64,000 nt of DNA from Synechococcus lacustris (GTDB taxonomy: Bacteria; Cyanobacteriota; Cyanobacteriia; PCC-6307; Cyanobiaceae), in NCBI GenBank assembly GCA_903943975.1, contig CAJAQB010000011.1:1-64000 (forward strand). The letters run 5' to 3'. Of the stretch, positions 8,264-16,641 are shown in pieces (within the stretch, counting starts at the first letter, position 1; every line of letters starts with the position of its first letter). Made by a program: the position numbers and the translations under genes. The notes under the pieces are model-generated. The model had not been told where the DNA came from. It saw only the letters and a list, made by a program, of their open reading frames with translations, and did no database searches.

Positions 8264-11200
8264 CCCAATCCCTGTCCTCTCGGGTGCGCCTGCTCATGGA
8301 TGGCCCCCCCCTGGATCGGCTTGATCCAGCCCTGCTGGTGCAGCAGGAGGAGCAGGTGCAGGCCTGGCAGCTGCCCCTTGGCGAGGAACTGGCCAGGGAA
8401 GGGGCCCCCTTTGGTTATGTGTTGCGGGTGGTGGAGGGCAACCTGCGCCTCAGCGGCAGGGATGCCATGGGCCAGGAATTCACCCTGCGGCGCCTGGGCC
8501 CCGGCGAATGGTGGGGCGCCTGGGGGGCCCTCAATGGCCAGGCCCCTGCCTCCTGCCGCACCGCCACCGATTGCAAATTGCTGGCGGTGCCCGTGGAGCT
8601 CTGGCAGCAGTGGTGGCAGGCGGCCCCGGCCCTGGCGGAATGGACGGCCCCCCACCCCCAACGGGAAGACACCTACAGCGCCCTGCGGCCGCTGTTGATC
8701 CAGCGCGAACGCCAGGAACTCAGCCTGGTGGAATTGTTAGATCGCCTCCAGCCCAGCCTCTGCCCCCTGGAGGTGCGCACCCCTGGCGAGCTGGAGCAGC
8801 AGCTGGCGGCCAGCCCCCACAACAGCTGGTTTCTGGCCGCCGCCGACCGTTTCCTGCCGGATCAGAACCCCCCCGGGGTGGCGGGCTATCGCCCCGAACA
8901 GCTGCAGCAGGCCCTGCGCCGCAGCGGTTGGGGCCTGCGCTTGATTGCCCTGCCCAGCGCTGAGCTGGAAGAGCTGATGCTCGCCAGCCCACCGCCGCCG
9001 GTTGTTCCGGTGGAAGTGGTGGATCCCCTGCTACTCGAGGAGCGTCCCGCCTGGGAAAACCCCGATGGCGCCCAGCTGTTGGCCGCTGCCCTTGAACAGC
9101 AGCAAACCGAACCCCGCCGCGATGTGGAGGGCCTGGTGGTGCGGCCGGTGCTCGGCAGTTCCGCGGCCGAACAGGGGCTGGCCCTACTGCAGATGGTGTG
9201 CGAGGTGCTGCGGGTGCCCTTCCGCCGCGATGTGGTTGATCGCATGTTGCGCGGCATGGTGGGTGATCGCCCCTATCCCTCCCTCGAGCAGCTCGGCCAG
9301 ATCTCCGATGCCCTTGGCTTCAATGCGGTGCTGATGCAGGTGCCGGCCTCCCACCTCGGCCGCCTCGCCATGCCCGCCCTGCTGGAGCTGGCCGATGGTC
9401 CGGTGCTGGTGGCGGGCGAACGGCGCGGTCGCCTGCGGGTGATCGATCCCCGCGAGGGGGAACGCCACCTCAACCTGGTGAAGCTGGCTGAAACCCAGCC
9501 GCTGCTGCGGGCCGTAACCCTTAGCCGCCGGCCCCAAACCGCAGAGAAGCGCTTTGACATCAGCTATTTCTTTCCCTACCTGCAGCGCTATCGCCAGTCG
9601 TTGATCCTGGTGTTTGTGGCCTCGTTGTTTATCAACCTGTTTGGCCTCGCCCAGCCCCTGCTGATCCAGCAGATCATCGATAAGGTGATCGGCCAGCAAA
9701 ACTTCAGCACCCTTTATTTCATTGGTGTGCTCTTGATCGGCAGCAGTATTCTTTCCAATGTGCTGAATTTGATCCGCACCTTCCTATTTACAGATACCAC
9801 CAACCGCATTGATATTGCCACCTCCGGCAATATCCTTACCCATCTATTCCGCCTGCCCCTGGGCTACTTCGATAATCGGCCCGTGGGGGAAATATCCACC
9901 CGGCTCAATGAGCTAGGCACCATCCGTGGCTTCCTCACCGGCACCGCCTTAACCCTGGTGCTGGATGTGTTGTTTGGGGTGGTGTATTTATTCGTGAGTA
10001 TCTCCTACAGCGGTTTGCTCACCGCCGTGGCCCTCAGCGTTATCCCCCTCTATCTCGCCCTGGTTTATATCGTTTCACCCGTGATCAAGCGCCAGCTGCG
10101 CATCGCCGCCGAGGCCAATGCCGCCGCCAGTTCGCTGATGGTGGAAGCGCTCACCGGCATTCAAACGGTGAAGGCCCAGCACGCTGAAACCACCCTGCGC
10201 TGGAAATGGCAGCAGCGCTATGCCCGTTTAATTTCCAGCAATTTCCGCACCACGATCATCGGCAGCACCGCCGGTGCCATCGGTGCCTTTTTCAATGAGA
10301 TCGGTGGCCTGGCTGTGCTCTGGGTGGGTGCCTATCTGGTGCTTAAGGGTGAACTCACCGTGGGGCAGCTGATCGCCTTCCGGATCATCAGTGGCAATGT
10401 GGTGGGGCCGATCATCCGCCTCGCCGGCACCTGGCAAACCGTGCAGGGTTTACAGATTTCCGTGGAACGCTTGGCCGATGTGGTTGATGCCCCCACCGAA
10501 CAACATGAGGATGCCCGTCCCATTGCCCTGCCGCCGATCACCGGCAAGGTGGAATTCGATCGGCTTAGTTTCCGTTTCCGCCCCCATTCACCCCTGGTGG
10601 TTAAGAGCGTCAGTTTCACGGTGGAACCGGGCAAGTTTGTGGGCATCGTTGGCCAGAGCGGCAGTGGTAAAAGCACGATCATGAAATTGCTTCCGCGCCT
10701 CTATGACCCCACGGAAGGGGTGATCCGCATTGATGATTACGACATCGCCAAAGTTGATATCGATTCCCTGCGCCAGCAGATCGGCATCGTGCCCCAGGAT
10801 TCGATGCTCTTTGATGGCTCCGTGCGAGACAACATCGCCCTCAATGCCCCTGATGCCAGTGATGAGGAGGTGATCAAGGCGGCCCAGGTGGCCTGTGCCC
10901 ACGCCTTCATCATGGACCTGCCCCAGGGCTATGCCTCCAGCGTTGGCGAGCGCGGTGCCGCCCTCTCCGGCGGCCAGCGCCAGCGGGTGGCGATTGCCCG
11001 TTCAATCCTGGCCAAACCCCGCCTATTGATCCTTGATGAGGCCACCAGCGCCCTTGATTACCTCACCGAACGCACCGTTTGCGAAAACCTCAAACGCGAG
11101 CTGCGCGGTGACACGGTGTTTTTCATCACCCACCGCCTCGCCACCATCCGCAATTCAGATGTGATCCTGCTGATGGAGAATGGGTTGCTCCAGGAGGCTG

Positions 11201-11277
11201 GCACCCACACCGAATTGCTGCAGAAACGCGGCCTTTACTACGCCCTCTACCGTCAGCAAGATGCCGCCGTCAACTGA
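8260..11277 (+). CDS. Type I secretion ABC exporter with cNMP-binding-like and degenerate C39 domains
   Basis: 1005 residues with GTG start overlapping the PPIase stop. Domains in order: a cyclic-nucleotide-binding-like beta fold (about 25-125), an uncharacterised helical stretch, a C39-peptidase-like domain (about 300-425) whose expected Gln/Cys catalytic region reads AAEQGLALLQMV, so it appears protease-dead, a six-helix ABC membrane domain (about 434-735), and an ATPase domain with Walker A GQSGSGKST (about 798), signature LSGGQRQR (about 902) and Walker B LLILDEATSAL. Dead C39-like domains in HlyB-type exporters bind the substrate rather than cleaving a leader. It should export a large protein directly to the outside with the following HlyD and an outer-membrane TolC-like partner not present here. 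Confidence 0.92.
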   Translation: MTQSLSSRVRLLMDGPPLDRLDPALLVQQEEQVQAWQLPLGEELAREGAPFGYVLRVVEGNLRLSGRDAMGQEFTLRRLGPGEWWGAWGALNGQAPASCRTATDCKLLAVPVELWQQWWQAAPALAEWTAPHPQREDTYSALRPLLIQRERQELSLVELLDRLQPSLCPLEVRTPGELEQQLAASPHNSWFLAAADRFLPDQNPPGVAGYRPEQLQQALRRSGWGLRLIALPSAELEELMLASPPPPVVPVEVVDPLLLEERPAWENPDGAQLLAAALEQQQTEPRRDVEGLVVRPVLGSSAAEQGLALLQMVCEVLRVPFRRDVVDRMLRGMVGDRPYPSLEQLGQISDALGFNAVLMQVPASHLGRLAMPALLELADGPVLVAGERRGRLRVIDPREGERHLNLVKLAETQPLLRAVTLSRRPQTAEKRFDISYFFPYLQRYRQSLILVFVASLFINLFGLAQPLLIQQIIDKVIGQQNFSTLYFIGVLLIGSSILSNVLNLIRTFLFTDTTNRIDIATSGNILTHLFRLPLGYFDNRPVGEISTRLNELGTIRGFLTGTALTLVLDVLFGVVYLFVSISYSGLLTAVALSVIPLYLALVYIVSPVIKRQLRIAAEANAAASSLMVEALTGIQTVKAQHAETTLRWKWQQRYARLISSNFRTTIIGSTAGAIGAFFNEIGGLAVLWVGAYLVLKGELTVGQLIAFRIISGNVVGPIIRLAGTWQTVQGLQISVERLADVVDAPTEQHEDARPIALPPITGKVEFDRLSFRFRPHSPLVVKSVSFTVEPGKFVGIVGQSGSGKSTIMKLLPRLYDPTEGVIRIDDYDIAKVDIDSLRQQIGIVPQDSMLFDGSVRDNIALNAPDASDEEVIKAAQVACAHAFIMDLPQGYASSVGERGAALSGGQRQRVAIARSILAKPRLLILDEATSALDYLTERTVCENLKRELRGDTVFFITHRLATIRNSDVILLMENGLLQEAGTHTELLQKRGLYYALYRQQDAAVN

Positions 11278-12568
11278 TCCCAAGCCCGCTGATCCCACGC
11301 CCGCCAGCGCTGCCCCCTTAACCCTGAGGGATCGCCTGGCGGCCCTGCGCCCTAGCCCCAGCCGCAAGGTTTACTACGACAGCCCGGGGATGCTGGAGCA
11401 GAGCAACCACTGGGGTGGCCTGGTGATCTGGACGATCGCCGCCGGCACCAGCGCCGCCCTGATCTGGGCCTTCCTCGGCAAGGTGGATCAAACCGTGACG
11501 GCCAACGGCACCCTGGAACCGGCCAACGGCAAGGTGGATGTGCGCAGCACCAGCGGCGGCATCGTTAAAAAGCTCTGGGTGCGGGAAGACCAGTGGGTGA
11601 AGCCCGGTGATCGCCTGGTGGAGATCGAAAACCTTGGCCTCCAGGCCCGGCTGCTCACCACCGCCCGCCAGCTGGCCCTGCTGCGCTACGAAAACAGCCT
11701 CTTTAATCTCTTGATTGATGGCGGCGGCCGCCTGCCGGTGATATTGCCTTCACCGCCCCCGGGCATTGCCACCGAAGAGCGCGTGCGTTCGGTGCAGCTC
11801 ACCGTGCAGCAAACGGCCTCCCAGTTGCGTCAGCTCCAGGAGCGGGTGGCCTCCCAGCAGGAAACCCTCAGCCTCAAGCAGTCTTTAGCCGATTCCCTGC
11901 GCTTGCTTTACAGCAACGGTGGCTACGCCAAGTATTCATATCTGCAGGCCCGCGATGAAATCCAGCAGATCCGTTCCCAGGTGAGCCAAACCAAGGAGCA
12001 GATCAATATTCTCGTTTCGGAAGCTGGTCGCCAGGTGAGTACCAACGACCGTCAGATCCTTAATCTTGAAGCTGAACGGGTGGGCCAGCAGGAATCCCGC
12101 AGCAACCTGGTGCTCAAGGCCACCGGTGCCGGCCGGATCTTTAATCTCGCCATGCGGCCCGGTTCAGTGATCGGTTCAGGCACCGAGCTGATGCGGATCG
12201 TGCCGGAAGGCGCCCTGCGCGCCAAGGTGTATCTGGCTAATACCGACCTTGGTTTTGTGAAGGAGGGCCAGAAGGCAAAACTCTCGGTGTCTTCTTTCCC
12301 GGCCGGTGAATATGGCTACCTGGAGGCGAAGGTGAGTCGCATTGGTGCCGATGCCCTTGATAATCAAAGCCAAGCAGAACAGCAGCGGGCCAACACCTAT
12401 CCCCTGCAGGTGACCATCACCAACAACCCCACAAAGCGGGCCCTGCTGGCCAAGCTCAAACCCGGCATGCAGGTGTCTGCCCTGATTGTGGTGCGCCAGC
12501 GGCCGGTAATCAGCCTATTTACTGAGATGTTTACTAAGGGTACTGAAGGGCTTAAGAACAGCCGCTGA
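11261..12568 (+). CDS. HlyD-family membrane fusion protein
   Basis: 435 residues from the ATG at 11261, which overlaps the end of the exporter gene by 17 bp; the longer track ORF begins deeper inside that gene. A short cytoplasmic tail is followed by one membrane helix (about 53-72, LVIWTIAAGTSAALIWAFLG), a lipoyl-like half (VDQTVTANGTLEP; VRSTSGGIVKKLWVREDQWV), a long coiled coil (roughly 180-290), and a second beta-barrel region (AGRIFNLAMRPGSVI). It bridges the inner-membrane exporter to the outer-membrane channel in type I secretion. Its stop overlaps the next ATG by one base. Confidence 0.9.
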   Translation: MPPSTDPKPADPTPASAAPLTLRDRLAALRPSPSRKVYYDSPGMLEQSNHWGGLVIWTIAAGTSAALIWAFLGKVDQTVTANGTLEPANGKVDVRSTSGGIVKKLWVREDQWVKPGDRLVEIENLGLQARLLTTARQLALLRYENSLFNLLIDGGGRLPVILPSPPPGIATEERVRSVQLTVQQTASQLRQLQERVASQQETLSLKQSLADSLRLLYSNGGYAKYSYLQARDEIQQIRSQVSQTKEQINILVSEAGRQVSTNDRQILNLEAERVGQQESRSNLVLKATGAGRIFNLAMRPGSVIGSGTELMRIVPEGALRAKVYLANTDLGFVKEGQKAKLSVSSFPAGEYGYLEAKVSRIGADALDNQSQAEQQRANTYPLQVTITNNPTKRALLAKLKPGMQVSALIVVRQRPVISLFTEMFTKGTEGLKNSR

Positions 12569-13461
12569 TGACTACTGATGCTGCCTCCTCCGAACAGCTT
12601 TCTTTGCCTTGGTGGGAACATCCAGATGATCTGATTGATCTGGCTGATGCCTTCTTTGCTAATAATTTAGAGGCATCCGAGCGCAGTTTACTTGCGTTAG
12701 GGATTAAAGAAACTGGCACTGAAGCGGTTGTGCTTGGCCAGGCAGCTGCCGTGGTGCAAAACCGCACCACCGCGCAGATCTGGCGCAATGGTGAGGGTTG
12801 CATCCTGGCCGGACCTTTCAAAGGGATGCGCTATCTGCCCATTGCCCTGCATTCTCTGTTGTTGCCAAAATTGCTGGGTACCTATGAGGCGGAGCTCAGC
12901 CCCCTGCTGGAGGAGTTACTACCCCGGCTCAATTTCTTCATTGATGTGGGCTGCGCCGAGGGTTACTACGTGGCTGGCATGGCTTACCGTCGTCCCCAAC
13001 TGCGTTCGATTGGCGTAGATATTGATTCCCGGGTGCAGCGCTGTCTCAAGGAGCTGACTGGCCTAAATGATCTGTATGGCCGTGTGGGTTTCACCTCTTC
13101 CACTGCGATGGCCTTGGCGATGGAGGGGGTGAGGGGCCAGGGCTTGGTAATTGTTGATGTGGATGGTTCAGAGGCCGAGGTGCTCACCACTTTGCAGCAG
13201 CACCTGGCTGCTAGCGATCAAATAGAGAGTTTGGATTTGATCCTGGAGACAGATCGCTCGGCTAATGGCAGTAGTAACCAATGGGAGTTGGAGCAGTTGC
13301 TAGGGCAAACCGGTTTTCAAATCAACGGGGTCTTCCATCAGGATCCTGGCCTGCGCTTCAGCCCACTGTTGTCTCATTTTAATTTTCCCAGTTGGGCGGC
13401 CTGTGGCTGGGAGCGTGATTATCCTGAGCAGTGTTGGTTGCATGCCCGCTGGCAGCGTTGA
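12568..13461 (+). CDS. Class I SAM-dependent methyltransferase (FkbM-like)
   Basis: 297 residues starting one base inside the HlyD stop codon. The SAM-binding motif I is FIDVGCAEGYYVAG (about 129), followed by an acidic residue in GVDIDSRV and a later strand LVIVDVDGSEAEVL and LDLILETD, as in FkbM-type O-methyltransferases. The substrate may be a sugar hydroxyl or a protein. Its translational coupling to a type I secretion operon suggests that it methylates the exported product or its glycan (inference). Base composition looks more AT-rich than the exporter genes. Confidence 0.75.
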   Translation: MTTDAASSEQLSLPWWEHPDDLIDLADAFFANNLEASERSLLALGIKETGTEAVVLGQAAAVVQNRTTAQIWRNGEGCILAGPFKGMRYLPIALHSLLLPKLLGTYEAELSPLLEELLPRLNFFIDVGCAEGYYVAGMAYRRPQLRSIGVDIDSRVQRCLKELTGLNDLYGRVGFTSSTAMALAMEGVRGQGLVIVDVDGSEAEVLTTLQQHLAASDQIESLDLILETDRSANGSSNQWELEQLLGQTGFQINGVFHQDPGLRFSPLLSHFNFPSWAACGWERDYPEQCWLHARWQR

Positions 13462-13470
13462 TTGCCCTGA

Positions 13471-14241
13471 ATGAATTCCCCATCACAGGCCAAAGCTCCC
13501 ATAAACTTTTTTCAGATTTATCTTTCTGAAACAAGTCTGGAGCTGCCACCACTGCTGCAGAGGATGCAGGCCACTGCTGAGCAATTTTTTCCGGGCCATT
13601 CCCATCAGTTATTTAATCGCCTCAGCCTTAGGGAATGCCTTGCTGATACCTGTGGTAAGGAGGTGCTCACTGCCTATGACCGGCTTATTCCCCTGGCCTA
13701 TAAGGCTGATTTGGCCCGTTATTGCTTGGTGCATCACTTTGGTGGTTGGTATGCAGATATCACCCTAAAGTTCACTTCTGGGGTAGCATTTGAAGATTCT
13801 ATTGAGTTCATATACTTCTATGATTATGGTGATGGTTTGCCGTCCCCCTTTCGCACCGGCCACGATTGCATGAATGCCTTTTTTTATGCAGCTGCTGGTT
13901 CTGCAATTCTCTCAGATGCCATCGAGATGGTCCTAAAAAATTGCCACGAGCGTAACTACGGGATTAGTTCCCTCTGCCCCACTGGACCCACATTGTTTGG
14001 TAGAGCTGTGGCCATGCATGCCCCTGAGTATAACCAGCTTTTTGGGCATTTCATGCCGCTCACACCTTTTCATCCCAATCGGAACAAGTCGTTTGTGGCC
14101 CCCGATGGCAGCATCATCGCCCGCCATAAATCCGCCTGGCATAGCAACCATCCCGGCCCCGGTGATCTCAGTGCCTTTGGTGCCACCGGCACTAATAGTT
14201 ATTTCAGCCTCTGGCGCCAGCGTCAGGTTTATGCAGATTGA
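13471..14241 (+). CDS. Glycosyltransferase with OCH1/capsular DXD-like fold
   Basis: 256 residues. The stretch AYKADLARYCLVHHFGGWYADI corresponds to the conserved core of the Gly_transf_sug (DXD, OCH1/GT32-like) family, although the usual DXD reads ADIT here. The GPTLFGRA segment and the C-terminal HKSAWHSNHPGPGD also fit this family. It should add a single sugar from a nucleotide donor. It starts 9 bp after the methyltransferase and ends 5 bp before a convergent gene, so it is the last gene of the secretion run. It is visibly more AT-rich than the exporter genes and may have been acquired separately. Confidence 0.72.
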   Translation: MNSPSQAKAPINFFQIYLSETSLELPPLLQRMQATAEQFFPGHSHQLFNRLSLRECLADTCGKEVLTAYDRLIPLAYKADLARYCLVHHFGGWYADITLKFTSGVAFEDSIEFIYFYDYGDGLPSPFRTGHDCMNAFFYAAAGSAILSDAIEMVLKNCHERNYGISSLCPTGPTLFGRAVAMHAPEYNQLFGHFMPLTPFHPNRNKSFVAPDGSIIARHKSAWHSNHPGPGDLSAFGATGTNSYFSLWRQRQVYAD

Positions 14242-14246
14242 AGAGA

Positions 14247-15455
14247 TTAGCTTGGCCTGAGCAGCTCCCGTTCCAGTAACAGTTTGATTAGTGTTTCCAT
14301 GCTGGCTTGCCAGTTCATCGCTGCCATCACCTCTGCCCCCTGCTGGCCGTGGTTGCGCCAGGTTTGCTTTTCCCGCCAGAGCCGCAGCCACCACTGCACC
14401 AATTCCTCTGGATCGGTTTCACCCCAAAGGCCCCCCGCATCACCGCCGTAGCCGGTGGTGATTTCTTTAGGCACCTTACCCACGCCAGCACTGCCCACTG
14501 GAATGGCGTGGGCCATGCCCATCTCCAGAAGATCTAGATGGCCCGTATTGGCAGATAACAGTGTAGGAATGCCACAGGCGAGGGTTTCCATTGCCATCAG
14601 ATTGGTGCCCCCCTCGCAGCGACTTGTGAATACCGCTGCATCCGTTTGTTTGATCAGGTTGGGGAGCTGGGTATTGGCCATGATCTGGGGCAGTAATATG
14701 TTGCCGGCCGGGATTTGATTTAACTGCAGCCAATCAAATAAACTTTTGGCATCACCATTGCTTGGTGCCCCCTCCACGTAGGGCGTGTGGGCAATCGTAT
14801 CTAGGCCCACATTGCCGATATTGGCCCAGGTGGCAATCAGTAATGCATTGGGGCAGTGGCGCAGAAAACGCCGGAAGCCCTCCAGCACGATGTCTTGCCC
14901 CTTGCGCGCCTCCAGCTTGCCGCCGGCAAAAATCACAAAGGGTTGCTCAAATAGCCGTGGCACCGGAATCGGATTAAAGCGACTGGTATCAACACCTTGA
15001 TGCACCAGCGCTGCCGAGCCGTAGCCCCCCTCTTCCATTACCCGCTGGTTCCAGTGGGAACCAGTGATCACCAGGTCATAGTCATCCAGGGCCCGGCGGT
15101 ACGACTCATCGATTTGGCTGCGCTCAAAGAATGTCACCCCCACCTGGTGCTTTGCCAATACCCGCAAAGGGGGCACCTGGTTGCCGATAGGTCCCATGGC
15201 CACCTGACAATTGGTGGTGAGAATCGTTTGGGGGTTTGTTTCTAATTGCTCAATTAGTTTACGGCTGAATCTCTCGATTTCATCCAGTTTCAACAGCCAG
15301 TGGGGGTCACAGTGGGGGCTGCGGTCTGCCATGCGGGTGAGTACCGGCCGAACGCTGCCCCCGGCCACTAGGGCCTGGGCCAGTTGGATGCCGTAGCCGC
15401 CCCAGCCGGTGTATGGGGTTAGCGGCCAGTCAATCAATAGCCTTTGCTTCGCCAT
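14247..15455 (-). CDS. GT4-family glycosyltransferase
   Basis: 402 residues with GT-B organisation: N-terminal RLLIDWPLTPYTGWGGYGIQ with a glycine loop, a central strand PFVIFAGGKLEARKGQDIVL typical of the start of the donor lobe, and the donor-site pattern CEGGTNLMAMETLACGIPTLL. The start ATG overlaps the stop of the upstream gene by one base, so the two are co-translated on the minus strand. It probably acts in assembly of the same surface glycan; specificity cannot be read. Confidence 0.85.
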   Translation of the reverse strand: MAKQRLLIDWPLTPYTGWGGYGIQLAQALVAGGSVRPVLTRMADRSPHCDPHWLLKLDEIERFSRKLIEQLETNPQTILTTNCQVAMGPIGNQVPPLRVLAKHQVGVTFFERSQIDESYRRALDDYDLVITGSHWNQRVMEEGGYGSAALVHQGVDTSRFNPIPVPRLFEQPFVIFAGGKLEARKGQDIVLEGFRRFLRHCPNALLIATWANIGNVGLDTIAHTPYVEGAPSNGDAKSLFDWLQLNQIPAGNILLPQIMANTQLPNLIKQTDAAVFTSRCEGGTNLMAMETLACGIPTLLSANTGHLDLLEMGMAHAIPVGSAGVGKVPKEITTGYGGDAGGLWGETDPEELVQWWLRLWREKQTWRNHGQQGAEVMAAMNWQASMETLIKLLLERELLRPS

Positions 15456-16324
15456 CAGCCAGCCTCCGCTGGCACTGGCGTTAGCAGGCCCATGAAGTTG
15501 CGACCGGCATGTTCCACCGTTAGAAATCTGCCGTTATCGAGGGCTGGTTTCATGATTTGGAACTGTTTCATTACCCCTAGGGTTGCGGCACTTTCAAGGG
15601 GGCTGTGGAAGCTCACATCTTCCTCTTGCCAATGGGGGCTAGTGAAGTAACTGTTGGCCTGAGTCCTGTTTAAAAAGAAACAACCAGAATGGGTATTTAG
15701 TGGTTGGCTAAAACGAATCGGTCTACCAAGGTGTTCAAAGCATAGCCTTTCAGCCATTGACTGCCGATAGGCGGCGCTGGCTGCCGGATTGTAGTCGCCA
15801 TCAATATAAAATCGATTCAGATGTTTCAGGTCTTCGCTGGTTTCTATGCGGTTTGGCTGCAGTAGATAGTTGTTTCCAAAGCTCCTGTTGAACTGTTGAA
15901 GCTTAAGGAAAAAATCAGCATCGGTTATTAGGATATCATCTTCTAGGTAACAGCTGTAATCGTAGGAGTTGTGTTGTTCCTTGAGTACCCGGTGGCAGCA
16001 GAAGCCTAAGTGCTTAGGCTCGCTGGGTTCGCAGGCCACTGCCCTGAATGCGCCGGCGGCTTGAAGATCTGCCAGTTCGCCCAGTAGATGTTCTTTACCT
16101 GTTACACAGATATTAATGCTGAGCTCGGTTCCACCATCGTTTACTGGATCGAGTCGTCGCTGCATGTGGTTAAGGCTGCCCGCCCGCCGGCCGAACAAGC
16201 GGTGAAGCTGGAGGATCACCTGTCTCAATGCCGCCGCCCGGGGGGCTGGGTCAGGGCTGAGCGATCCATGGCGGCCACCGCCCGCGGGGTTGAAGTAGTG
16301 GACGATCGCCAGCTGGATTTTCAC
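15455..16324 (-). CDS. Putative glycosyltransferase, calcium-independent DD-motif type (uncharacterised)
   Basis: 289 residues. The first strand KIQLAIVHYFNP and the central DYSCYLEDDILITDADFF give a GT-A-like layout with an acidic metal/nucleotide motif (EDD). A later HSGCFFLNRTQANSYF and EEDVSFHSPLESAATLG resemble C-terminal acceptor regions of uncharacterised glycosyltransferase-like proteins. I do not recognise the exact family. Co-translated with the downstream GT4 enzyme and divergent from a small membrane ORF across about 95 bp. Lower GC than the neighbours. Confidence 0.62.
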   Translation of the reverse strand: MKIQLAIVHYFNPAGGGRHGSLSPDPAPRAAALRQVILQLHRLFGRRAGSLNHMQRRLDPVNDGGTELSINICVTGKEHLLGELADLQAAGAFRAVACEPSEPKHLGFCCHRVLKEQHNSYDYSCYLEDDILITDADFFLKLQQFNRSFGNNYLLQPNRIETSEDLKHLNRFYIDGDYNPAASAAYRQSMAERLCFEHLGRPIRFSQPLNTHSGCFFLNRTQANSYFTSPHWQEEDVSFHSPLESAATLGVMKQFQIMKPALDNGRFLTVEHAGRNFMGLLTPVPAEAG

Positions 16325-16419
16325 TCTGCCTGGCCCGAATCAATCGCCAAGCGGGGATCCTACGGGGTGTTAGTTCTCGCAGAAGCCCCTGTCTACAGTG
16401 CTTTGGTCTGGCTGGGGTC

Positions 16420-16641
16420 TTGGCTGTGTTGCTTCGTCGCTTGCGACGGCTGTTGGTGCGGCTGCGCATCAGCCCTTTTTCGGTGCCCTTGCTGCTATTG
16501 CTTTTGTGGGCCGGCATGATGACGCTCTTGGCCCGGGCCGCCGATGGCTGGATTGTGATGTTGGCGGCCACACCCTTGGGTTTTGCTGGCTTGCTCACCC
16601 TGCTCTGCTGGCTGGCCTACAGGCGGGATTTTTATGCATAG
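16420..16641 (+). CDS. Small predicted membrane protein
   Basis: 73 residues with two hydrophobic helices (about 20-40 and 45-66) after a strongly basic N-terminus (LLRRLRRLLVRLR), ending in RRDFYA. The track start is a TTG at 16420; a GTG at 16426 is an alternative. It overlaps the next glycosyltransferase gene by 8 bp (ATGCATAG), the kind of overlap seen between real genes here, which supports it. Function unknown. Confidence 0.5.
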   Translation: MAVLLRRLRRLLVRLRISPFSVPLLLLLLWAGMMTLLARAADGWIVMLAATPLGFAGLLTLLCWLAYRRDFYA

